From: Irpex lacteus
Lineage: Eukaryota; Basidiomycota; Agaricomycetes; Polyporales; Irpicaceae
Direction of reading: 5' to 3'
Length of the DNA stretch: 64,000 nucleotides
Assembly (NCBI GenBank): GCA_001986395.2
Contig: MQVO02000004.1
Location: 1,116,001-1,180,000 of the forward strand
Below, one piece after another: positions 12,105 to 19,841 of this stretch. The translations under genes and the position numbers were made by a program. The notes beneath the pieces are model-generated. The model was not told where the DNA came from. It was given only the letters and a program-made list of their open reading frames with translations, and searched no databases. How positions within the stretch are numbered: the stretch's first letter is position 1; every line of letters starts with the position of its first letter.

Positions 12105-12824
12105 AGTGTGATGGTGTGGATATGAGAGAGTTGTTGGGGACCAACAGCGGAATATTTCGAGCCACGGGTGCTCTTATACTGGCTCTGTAGATGAAGAGAT
12201 TGAGTCCAGAGTTTGGAGGGAGCGGGCCGCTGTTCTCCGACGATTTCCCGAGAGGGGCATGAGGAACTGGATCCCTCATTTTGACTTCTAGGCTGTGCTA
12301 TTCGGATGTGTTCCACCAAAATGAAATGAACAGGACGTTTGTTGCGTTCACCGCTGGAAGTTCTGCTCTTTAAGATATCCTGTCACGATCACGTGAGCGT
12401 GCTGTGACGGTGGCGTTTGTGTGGCCAGTGATGGTTTCTAGCGCCTTGCTGTCCCGCTCCGTTTCCGGGTTTGTCTTCAGACTCGAGGAAGTTTCGCCCT
12501 GGTCGGCCGATTATCAAGTTGAGTAGCCGGCGGCATGGAATACGAAAATACCAGTGTGTTTTTTTACCGGATCTTCCACAGTCTGTCTGGCTCGTCATAG
12601 AACATGCTTACCGAGACGGCGCATTGCAATGCGCATCAAAAAGTCTTCTGCATCATCTCCTCCGTCTCCAAGGATGCCGTGCACTTGCTGTTTTACTCGT
12701 CTTTTTGTGCACAGAACATCGGCGGGCATATGATGCAAGATGGTGCCGAGTTGTGCCGTTCATACCAATTTTGACTCTGCTGATAACACGCCCAGTTTCA
12801 GTATATGTACCAGTGTACGACCGG
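12105..12824. promoter_or_regulatory. upstream region of the GH31 gene up to the retroelement boundary
   Basis: About 720 bp separate the GH31 start from the first base of the Ngaro nest. It must include the GH31 promoter; a tata-like string (cttatactggctc near 12172) lies about 70 bp before the start codon. A 16 bp perfect palindrome GCGCATTGCAATGCGC is at 12619-12634. No gene is supported. Confidence 0.4.
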
Positions 12825-12925
12825 CTTCCTAATGGCTCACGAGCCTTCTTCAATAAGAGAGATGAATAAACGAACACTAATGGGCAAGTCGGATTCCTCA
12901 GAACTCCGACTGAGCGTGAGGTAGG
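12825..12925 (-). repeat. left fragment of copy B repeat B2
   Basis: This 101 bp stretch matches the start of copy B's own B1 (18401 onward), including the copy-B-specific string aataagagagatgaataaac. Its final 35 bp (12891-12925) reappear at 18133-18167 on the far side of copy A. Confidence 0.85.
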
Positions 12926-13094
12926 CCTAACGGCTCACGAGCCTTCTTCAAAGAGAGGATTAATGATAGATAGCTGTAGCTAATGGGCAAGACGGATTCC
13001 GCAGAACTCCGGCTGAGCGTGAGGTAGGCGGTAAGTCGTTGCAGAGAAACACGACTCACCACCATCAAGACGCTGGAAGGGGACGGTGGGTGGG
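12926..13094 (-). repeat. copy A repeat B2
   Basis: It matches B1 of copy A (13264-13404) over about 138 bp and then continues for about 31 bp that B1 lacks, ending in ggacggtgggtggg at the border with A2. The first three bases of the full B unit (ctt) are missing at the junction with copy B. Confidence 0.85.
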
Positions 13095-13263
13095 TAGAGA
13101 CGATTTCAGATACGACAGGTGTAAGGTAGAGGACAAGTAGGACGAGCTTGCGTATGAAACGACGCGCTTAGTTGACTGTCACTACTGCTGCATTCGGTCG
13201 TTCGCTTAGTAAGCATCAGTTTTGACTTTCCACTCGTGCCTCGTTTGCAAGTCAAACTTCACG
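13095..13263 (-). repeat. copy A repeat A2
   Basis: The full-length 169 bp A unit of copy A begins tagagacgatttcagatacg and ends in caaacttcacg. Its first 134 bp equal the truncated A1 at 17999-18132 by eye. Confidence 0.88.
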
Positions 13264-13404
13264 CTTCCTAACGGCTCACGAGCCTTCTTCAAAGAGAGGA
13301 TTAATGATAGATAGCTGTAGCTAATGGGCAAGACGGATTCCGCAGAACTCCGGCTGAGCGTGAGGTAGGCGGTAAGTCGTTGCAGAGAAACACGACTCAC
13401 CACC
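13264..13404 (-). repeat. copy A repeat B1
   Basis: The 141 bp unit lies between A2 and the internal 3' region. It matches B2 at 12926-13094 nearly base for base and diverges after gactcaccacc. Confidence 0.85.
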
Positions 13405-13506
13405 CAAGACGCGGAGCGACCACAGTCGTGTGCAACGGCTCACCCCCAAAGCTCTGCGACGCAGCACATTCTAACGAAAAACTGGGGTAATTGATAGATT
13501 GGTTAA

Positions 13507-14709
13507 CTATGATGACAAAGTATTATAAGTGCGCATAGTCTTGCGCAGTAAAGAAAGGCGGTTGGCAGTGAAAGACTCAGAGATGAAAAGCGGAAGGATG
13601 TGGTCAACCTTGCGCCAGTACTCCAGGAATGCACGAGATTTCCATGAACCTTGGGCTGCGACAATGTCGGGAGGAGTGCCACGCAGTAGCAGTTCAGTAG
13701 CCCCACCAATACGGAAGCTGTGCCCAGTCAAGGTGGTCATATCGGACTTGCTCCATATACTATTACACCGTTCCAGAAACCAGTCACGAGTTAGGGGCGC
13801 CCATCCAGAGGCTGCCGTCGATTCATAGGACATGAGCGGTGCGGCTGATGGAATATGACTGTTGAGCATTAAGTGGCGTGTGAAGGCAGGCACGGGCGAG
13901 GTTGCGTCGTCACAATCGGTAAATGTGATTTCAAGACCGGCGACGTTGGTCGTTTTGGACCAGGGTAGTGTCAATGAATAGAAATCGACCCCTTTGGGTG
14001 TCGTGCGCAAGCGGCGCTTCGCAGTGCGAGCAACGTGCCGCTCGGGGTTGAAGGAGTTCTTGGAAGGTATGGTCAATTCTCCGAGGCGGCGAACCCCCCA
14101 AAACGCCAAGGTAGCAGTGGCAAACACCGCCACATCGAAGGTGTTCGAATGGTCCAGATGTTTGTGAAGTGCTCTTAGGTGGTCAACGGTAACGGGGGGA
14201 CGTTTTGGTTTCGAACGTGGTTGCATTTTTTGTGCGGCTGTGCAAATTATACGAATCAGACGTCCCGAGGGCCATGGTGCGCCATTGAGAGCATGCCAAA
14301 ATGCTAGGCCCGCGAGCCAGGTGTCAATGGTTGAACGAGCAACAATACCACACCAATGTGCGACGAACGCCGTGATGACGTCGTCGGACGCCGGCATCCG
14401 ATGCTGCTCAGTAATGTTGTGGCAGTCGCAGAACTGATTGAAGCGTAGTAGCCCTGCGCCGTAGTTCTTTCGTGTATTCGCTTCCAACGACTTTAGAGCT
14501 ACTTCACGTAATGTCTGTGTGGCGTTTGACGAGACAAGATATGTGCGACGAGTATGATTATTTTCGGCGAATGGTGTCATCCAGAAGGCAAGACGATCTC
14601 GTGCTAAAACATGCGGCCGAAGCGAAGAGTGTGCGATAATATTGGACGTGCGAGGAGTGCGAGGTAAGGTATTCTTGGCGGAATGGGAGGGGGGGACAAT
14701 AGCGGGCAT
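13507..14709 (-). CDS. tyrosine recombinase of Ngaro-like copy A
   Basis: The frame encodes 400 residues from ATG at 14709. The N-terminal SAM-like core-binding part includes TRKNYGAGLLRFNQFCDCH and RSTIDTWLAGLAFWHALNGA. The catalytic part carries the family residues: Arg in FWGVRRLGELTIP, His-x-x-Arg in TLTGHSFRIGGATELLL, Trp in GSWKSRAFLEYW and the nucleophile Tyr in that same block. It should join the circular DNA product of reverse transcription into the genome, replacing the integrase of LTR elements. The start lies only 9 bp after the stop of the RT-RNase H frame, so it may be translated by reinitiation. Compared with copy B (401 residues) there is no damage. Confidence 0.93.
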   Translation of the reverse strand: MPAIVPPSHSAKNTLPRTPRTSNIIAHSSLRPHVLARDRLAFWMTPFAENNHTRRTYLVSSNATQTLREVALKSLEANTRKNYGAGLLRFNQFCDCHNITEQHRMPASDDVITAFVAHWCGIVARSTIDTWLAGLAFWHALNGAPWPSGRLIRIICTAAQKMQPRSKPKRPPVTVDHLRALHKHLDHSNTFDVAVFATATLAFWGVRRLGELTIPSKNSFNPERHVARTAKRRLRTTPKGVDFYSLTLPWSKTTNVAGLEITFTDCDDATSPVPAFTRHLMLNSHIPSAAPLMSYESTAASGWAPLTRDWFLERCNSIWSKSDMTTLTGHSFRIGGATELLLRGTPPDIVAAQGSWKSRAFLEYWRKVDHILPLFISESFTANRLSLLRKTMRTYNTLSS

Positions 14710-14718
14710 GGCAAGGAA

Positions 14719-16600
14719 TTAAATGACTAGAAGGAAAGGTAAAAGTTCGCTAGGAAGCTGTATAAGCGGAAGGCGGTCACAGTTACGGCCAAGGCAACCC
14801 CTTGAGATGGGATCAGCGATGTTGTCCTTCGTGTTCACGTATTGAAGGAGGAGGTGGACGTTTGTTGCAGCGTTGACAACAGTGGTGCGGCGGATGGATA
14901 GGTTGACCTCGAAATTACGACTGCGCCCACGGTTGAATGCACCAACGACACCGGCGTTATCACTGTGAATGGTCAGGTCCCCGTTGGCAATCTTGAGCTG
15001 GTCAAGGATGAGTGCGGCAAGTTCGACAGCGATCATTTCCGCCCATCCGATGTCACGCCAGCCGCTCTTCCAGTCAGGCGCCCATCGCCAAGCAGACCAG
15101 CGACCGTCGATCATTATTCCGATGCCCCACGAGGTGGATGCATCTACCCAAATGGAGTGTGTTAATGCTACGCGCGGGGACAGTGTGCGGTAGGCACCTG
15201 GCACAGACAGTTGGTCAGCCCACCATAGAAGGTCAGATTGAAGCGAGCGAGGTGGATAACGGGTAGCGAACTTGTGAGGAAAGGACGACGTGAAGGCGGC
15301 GAGATTAGTTAGATAGGCACGGCCGCGAGGGAACACGAAAGTGATATGAGACAGTGTGCCGTTGAGGGACATTGCGTCGTTTTGAGTGATGCGTCCCTTT
15401 TTGGAGGCGGCAAGGAAGGCGGTCACCTTCTGCAGATACTTTCGACGCTTGTCGTCAGGCAGGGAGACAGTGCGATGACGCAGATCCCAGAGGAAACCTA
15501 AATATGTTAACAGGAAGGCGAAGGCGAAGCATTTCCCCAGTTTCCAAGGTATACCGAGTCGACGGGCTAAGGCAAAGATGTCGGCGAGATCGAAGGCATA
15601 GCGCCAAGAATGAGGGTCGGTGCCACTGACCGGACAGCGAAATTGGGCAAGATCATCAACCCATTTGGCATTAGGGTCATTGAAGTAGGCAACAAGCAGC
15701 GCTACGATAGCGTCCATAACTTGACCTTGGACTCCGGGGCCAGAGGCGATCCCGAAGGGGCAAACATGGTCAAGGAAAAATTCACCGGGTTGCCGTTGAA
15801 TGACAATGAAAGGTTTATGTTCGGGGCGAATGGGAATAGTGCGAAAAGCGGAGTCGATGTCTAACGAAGCGGCTTGTGTGCCCGGGGGTGCCGTGGCGAC
15901 CTAGAGAAAAACAGTCAATTAAGCATAGTGCACAAAGCATGAACAGATAAGCATAAGCAAAAGCACGTGTAAGCGGTGGACAAGCAGTGAGCACTAAGCA
16001 AAGCGACAGCATTCGAAAAGTACGAAGACGCAAAGCATTTCCCGATCTGCAGGGACCAGCAGAACTGGGTATAGAAGCGAAAGCGGGGCAAGCAGACAGC
16101 AGATACTTACGATTTGCGCCACCTTTGCAGCGGTACCCCAAGTGGTAGGATAGTCATCGGAGTCAATAAAGTCGTTGACGGAGAGGCCGCCAAAGGATGG
16201 GAAGGAACAGTTCTGCACGAGGCGAAGTTTCTCGGGCTGGCCCGCTTTCGTTACGACAGACAGAGGGGAGGACATAAAGAAGCAGCCAAGAATTGATTCC
16301 AGTTGCAATTGCGAGAACGGACCAGACATGCGAGAGAGAGAAACTTGTTCGTCAATATAAGCGGTGATAAAAGGCATATGAGCGAGTCCCGTTTTGTGGT
16401 TTGGAGGTGTGCAAGAGTAGGGGAGCGTAGGGAAAACCCCAATACGGAAGCCGGTGCGAAGGTTGTCCGGGAGGTCTGGAAAGAGATGCAAGAGGCGAAA
16501 GCGACGAAGTTCAGACTCAAAGACGTCAGCGCGATACGGCGTAATGATTCGTTCGCGCACGAGAGCAAGATTTACCACCGGCGTGATGACCGGAGGAACC
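14719..16600 (-). CDS. reverse transcriptase-RNase H part of copy A
   Basis: Two exons (about 16111-16600 and 14719-15900) are separated by a 210 bp GT..AG intron. The first carries VITPVVNLALVRERIITPYR and KLRLVQNCSFPSFGGLSVND. After the splice come the motif-A Asp in LDIDSAFRTIPI, GEFFLDHVCPFGIASGPG, the catalytic box KWVDDLAQF (in place of the YxDD of LTR elements) and LGFLWDLRHRTVSLP. RNase H follows with SIWVDASTSWGIG, EMIAVELAALIL, SDNAGVVGAFNRG and NIADPISRG, giving the D-E-D-D set. The frame differs from that of gag by one base: the same region in copy B is fused to gag. The 5' limit given is only the approximate gag/RT frame junction near 16590-16600. Confidence 0.85.
15901..16110 (-). 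other. intron inside RT of copy A
   Basis: On the minus strand it starts GTAAGTATCT and ends TTTTCTCTAG, directly between the codons of AKVAQI and VATAPPG. The equivalent 198 bp intron sits at the same codon border in copy B. Its interior is rich in ttgctt/tgctta words. Confidence 0.88.
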
Positions 16601-17959
16601 ACAGACAGAGCAGATGTGGCGGGCACCACCTGGGCAGCGCTGAGCTTTACAGCGGTCGGTTGATCCAGATAGGTTCCACGAGAGACAGAGGTCGTGTCCA
16701 CCGTTGGCAGTAACGAGACGGTCTCCACTGAAGACTGAGCAGATGTCGCCACCATAGACAGTTTTGGCATGGTTGCAATTTCGCGCACTGTGACCTTCTC
16801 TCCCGCTTCGGCCGCAGCGAAGGCAGAGCATTCCGGCCGGTGAATGTCTGCCGTACTGAAAGGAATTCGAGGTGGAGGGGGCGGTGTTGGATGAGTACGA
16901 AGGTTGCTCAAAGCGAAAGGAGTTTTGGCGACGAGGGGGGGCAGCCGTGGTCTGTGCGAGAGCAGCCGTTCGGTCCCGTAGAGCCTGGAGAGCGAGGTTA
17001 TGGAAGCGAAGCGTGTAGTCGAGATCCCCAGGGTAGAAGTCGCCGTGGTCACCAGCAAAGAAGTTTTGTCGGATTTCGATATCGAAGCGGAGGACAGTGT
17101 CGAAGTCCGTGTTCAGCTCCTCACGGGCACAGAGATAAGCATAGTGGGCATCAAAAAGGGAGACCACTTCAGCTTCGGAGGTATGCTTCAAAATGTCGAG
17201 AAAGTTGTTCCACGCCTCCCGCCAGATTTGAACAGACATGTCCGATTCGGAAGGCCAGGCACTAGTATCGAGTAATCGAGCTGTCGTGTTGTCGGCGTGG
17301 GTGACTTTGATGAATCGGAGAGCGTTCGCAGAGGTACGAATTCGGCGGAACGCCTCGTTCGTACACATGGTGAGAGGGGTGTGATGTCTGTGTATGATGA
17401 GTGCGAGGAGGTGTTCTGGGGGCTTGTTGGTAGGACCAAAGAGGCTAGCAGAGTGGTTGATGCTGATGAGGGGGGTGGTACGCGTCGCATTCGACATTCG
17501 TCTCCCAAAGCTTTGCATCTTGCGCTTACCTGCCTTTGCAAGACGCTCGACAGCGCCCGACAATGAGCTGGTACGCGCACGATTGGGCTGCCCCTCTGGG
17601 GAACCCGGGCTCTGGTCAAGACCCTCGTCGCGCGTCCTACGACGCTGGCTCCGGGATGGAGTCGCCGGCAAGTTCTGTTCGTGTCTGCTGTCAGAGCTCC
17701 CTTCGGGTGTCGGGTTCTCACCACCAGGATCATTTTCTACCGCCTTTTGCTTGCCTTTAAGTACGTGCTCCGTGGGATCTTCGTCAGATGAGACATCGTC
17801 TTCGTTCTCTCTTCGTCTGTCTTCTCTATCTTGGTTACGCGCGAGTCGCGCCATAAACTCCTCGTTTTCCGCAGGAGTCATCTTCAGGACTGTGTCGGTC
17901 GATAGAGCGGGGCGACGTCCATCTTTGTTTCGTCCGGAAGGGGCGCCTTGGTCTACCAT
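16526..17959 (-). CDS. Gag-like protein of copy A
   Basis: ATG at 17959 starts MVDQGAPSGRNKDGRRPA, aligned with the copy B start. An acidic and Ser-rich region, a basic patch (AKAGKRKMQSFGRRMSN) and a capsid-like helical part (AFRRIRTSANALRF, SVQIWREAWNNFLDILKH) follow. A Cys/His cluster CLRCGRSGREGHSARNC (CX2CX7HX4C) is followed by further cysteines and, in this copy only, CSVCGSSGHHAGGKSC before the stop at 16526. Gag should package the RNA. The frame overlaps the start of the RT frame by about 70 bp, shifted by one base, so RT expression would need a ribosomal frameshift or is lost. Confidence 0.82.
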   Translation of the reverse strand: MVDQGAPSGRNKDGRRPALSTDTVLKMTPAENEEFMARLARNQDREDRRRENEDDVSSDEDPTEHVLKGKQKAVENDPGGENPTPEGSSDSRHEQNLPATPSRSQRRRTRDEGLDQSPGSPEGQPNRARTSSLSGAVERLAKAGKRKMQSFGRRMSNATRTTPLISINHSASLFGPTNKPPEHLLALIIHRHHTPLTMCTNEAFRRIRTSANALRFIKVTHADNTTARLLDTSAWPSESDMSVQIWREAWNNFLDILKHTSEAEVVSLFDAHYAYLCAREELNTDFDTVLRFDIEIRQNFFAGDHGDFYPGDLDYTLRFHNLALQALRDRTAALAQTTAAPPRRQNSFRFEQPSYSSNTAPSTSNSFQYGRHSPAGMLCLRCGRSGREGHSARNCNHAKTVYGGDICSVFSGDRLVTANGGHDLCLSWNLSGSTDRCKAQRCPGGARHICSVCGSSGHHAGGKSCSRARTNHYAVSR

Positions 17960-17998
17960 AGTACAATAGAGACAGAAAGTACAAGCGCAGCTTAAGAA

Positions 17999-18132
17999 TA
18001 GAGACGATTTCAGATACGACAGGTGTAAGGTAGAGGACAAGTAGGACGAGCTTGCGTATGAAACGACGCGCTTAGTTGACTGTCACTACTGCTGCATTCG
18101 GTCGTTCGCTTAGTAAGCATCAGTTTTGACTT
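17999..18132 (-). repeat. copy A repeat A1 (truncated)
   Basis: These 134 bp match A2 of copy A at 13095 onward and then stop after cagttttgactt, where copy B sequence (ggattcctcag) begins. The last 35 bp of a complete A unit are missing. Confidence 0.85.
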
Positions 18133-18232
18133 GGATTCCTCAGAACTCCGACTGAGCGTGAGGTAGGCGGTAAGTCGTTGCAGAGAACACGACTCACCAC
18201 CACCAAGACGCTGGAAGGGGACGGTGGGTGGG
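18133..18232 (-). repeat. right remainder of copy B repeat B2
   Basis: It begins with the 35 bp segment also present at 12891-12925 and continues to ggacggtgggtggg, the border with A2 of copy B. With 12825-12925 it makes up one B2 unit, counting the shared 35 bp once. Confidence 0.82.
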
Positions 18233-18400
18233 TAGAAACGATTTCGGTTACGGTGGATGTAACGTAGAGAACGAGTAGGACGACGCTTGCGTATGCACGA
18301 CGCGCTTGGTCGACTGCTACTACTGCCGCATTCGGTCGTTCGCTTAGTAAGCATCAGTTTGACTTTCCACTCGTGCCTCGTTCGCAAGTCAAACCTCACG
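18233..18400 (-). repeat. copy B repeat A2
   Basis: The 168 bp unit starts tagaaacgatttcggttacg and ends caaacctcacg. By eye it is identical to A1 at 23106-23273. Confidence 0.88.
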
Positions 18401-18535
18401 CTTCCTAATGGCTCACGAGCCTTCTTCAATAAGAGAGATGAATAAACGAACACTAATGGGCAAGTCGGATTCCTCAGAACTCCGACTGAGCGTGAGGTAG
18501 GCGGTAAGTCGTTGCAGAGAACACGACTCACCACC
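18401..18535 (-). repeat. copy B repeat B1
   Basis: The 135 bp unit begins cttcctaatggctcacgag and ends at gactcaccacc. It includes a small inverted repeat (tcgga...tccga around ttcctcagaac) that is also kept, with changed flanking bases, in copy A. Confidence 0.85.
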
Positions 18536-18627
18536 CAAGACGCGGAGCGACCACAGTCGTGTGCAACGGCTCACCCCCAAGGCTCAGCGACGCAGCGTAT
18601 TGTAAATGAAAAGCGTGCATAAGCGGT

Positions 18628-19833
18628 CTACGATGACAAAGTGTTATATGAGCGCATAGTCTTGCGCAGTGAGGAAAGGCGATTGGCGGTGAATGAATCT
18701 GATATGAAAAGAGGAAGTATGTGGTCTACTTTGCGCCAATACTCCAGGAAAGCACGGGACTTCCACGATCCTTGCGCGGCAACAATATCGGGTGGTGTGC
18801 CTCGTAACAGTAGTTCAGTAGCTCCCCCTATACGGAAACTGTGTCCCGTTAGCGTAGCCATGTCCGTTTTGCGCCAGATTGTGTTACAGCGATGTAGGAA
18901 CCAGTCGCGAGTCAACGGAGCCCATCCTGCTGATGTCGTTGACTCATAAGCCATGAACGGCGCTATAGAAGGGATATGGGTGTTGAGCAATAAGTGTTGA
19001 GTTAAAGCGAGTACCGGGGACGTGATGTCGTCGCAATCGGTGAACGTGATGTCAAGGCCTGCCACGTTGGTTGTTTTGGACCAGGGCAGGGTCAGGGTGT
19101 AGAAGTTGATCCCTTTGGCAGTTGTACGCAGACGGAGTTTGGCTTTTCGTGCAACATGCCGTTCCGGGTTAAAACCGTTAGCAGAGGGCACCGTCAGCTC
19201 GCCAAGACGGCGCACTCCCCAAAATAGCATACATGCGGTAGCGAAAACGGCAGTGTCGAACGTGTTGGAGAGATCGAGATGTTTGTGCAAGGCGCGCAAA
19301 TGGCCAACGGTGACAGGAGGTCGCTTTGGCTTAGGCGTGGGTTGTAATTTAATGGCGGCAGCGCACGTAATGCGAATTAAACGGCCTGTTGGCCATGGCG
19401 CACCATTGAGTGCATGCCAAAATGCCAGTCCTGCGAGCCAGGTGTCTATCGTGGACCGCGCCACAATGCCACACCAGTGTGCGACAAATGTGGCGATAAG
19501 GTTGTCGGAAGCGGGCATTCGGTGATGTTCGGCAACGTGATGACAGTCGCAGAACTGATTAAAACGTAGCAGGCCTGCACCGTAGTTCTTGCGAGTGTTT
19601 GGTTCCAGAGCCTTCAGTGCGACTTCACGCAGCTTTGTAGTTGAGGAGTGGGATACCATCTGTGATAGATGACTATGACTATTTACAGCGAAGGGTGTCA
19701 TCCATAAAGCTAGACGGTCTCGTGCTAGAACATGCGGCCTGAGAGAAGAATTTGCAATAATGTTTGAAGAGCGAGGGTTACGAGCCGAAGCGTGTTTACT
19801 TGGCATACGGGGATTGGGATGGGAGGTGTGCAT
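18628..19833 (-). CDS. tyrosine recombinase of Ngaro-like copy B
   Basis: The 401-residue frame is uninterrupted and clearly homologous to the copy A enzyme. Catalytic residues are all visible: LFWGVRRLGELTVP (Arg), TLTGHSFRIGGATELLL (His and Arg), GSWKSRAFLEYW (Trp and Tyr). The N-terminus differs most (MHTSHPNPRMPSKHASARNP). The stop of the upstream gag-pol frame is 8 bp before this ATG, against 9 bp in copy A, so tight spacing is conserved. With an intact gag-pol frame and identical A repeats, this copy looks able to move on its own, or was very recently. Confidence 0.93.
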   Translation of the reverse strand: MHTSHPNPRMPSKHASARNPRSSNIIANSSLRPHVLARDRLALWMTPFAVNSHSHLSQMVSHSSTTKLREVALKALEPNTRKNYGAGLLRFNQFCDCHHVAEHHRMPASDNLIATFVAHWCGIVARSTIDTWLAGLAFWHALNGAPWPTGRLIRITCAAAIKLQPTPKPKRPPVTVGHLRALHKHLDLSNTFDTAVFATACMLFWGVRRLGELTVPSANGFNPERHVARKAKLRLRTTAKGINFYTLTLPWSKTTNVAGLDITFTDCDDITSPVLALTQHLLLNTHIPSIAPFMAYESTTSAGWAPLTRDWFLHRCNTIWRKTDMATLTGHSFRIGGATELLLRGTPPDIVAAQGSWKSRAFLEYWRKVDHILPLFISDSFTANRLSSLRKTMRSYNTLSS

Positions 19834-19841
19834 GGTGAAAG

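Larger units (their letters stand above)
12926..18132 (-). mobile_element. inner Ngaro-like retrotransposon (copy A) inserted in the B2 repeat of copy B
   Basis: The element of about 5.2 kb has the same order as copy B: A1 (17999-18132, truncated), gag, RT-RNase H, tyrosine recombinase, B1 (13264-13404), A2 (13095-13263), B2 (12926-13094). It belongs to a sister subfamily: its repeats differ from those of copy B at many positions but are the same among themselves. Its A1 lacks the last 35 bp present in its A2. Copy-B-type B repeat lies on both sides, which shows that copy A entered an existing copy B. Gag and RT are in different frames here. Confidence 0.87.

Noticed and set aside
12800..13410. 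Possible CRISPR-like or satellite array from the repeated blocks
   Set aside because: The repeats are the A and B units of the retroelements, with the same units at 18.0-18.5 kb and 23.1-23.3 kb; there are no regular spacers.
17394..17969. 191-codon plus-strand frame
   Set aside because: It lies fully antisense to gag of Ngaro copy A and mirrors its Ser/Arg-rich composition. The same holds for 22155-22898 and 22375-23082 against copy B.
13504..18040. Idea that the nest is a Crypton or a DIRS1-type element
   Set aside because: Cryptons lack RT. DIRS1-type elements have inverted terminal repeats with an internal complementary region and usually a methylase domain; here the repeats are direct and split, and no methylase is seen.
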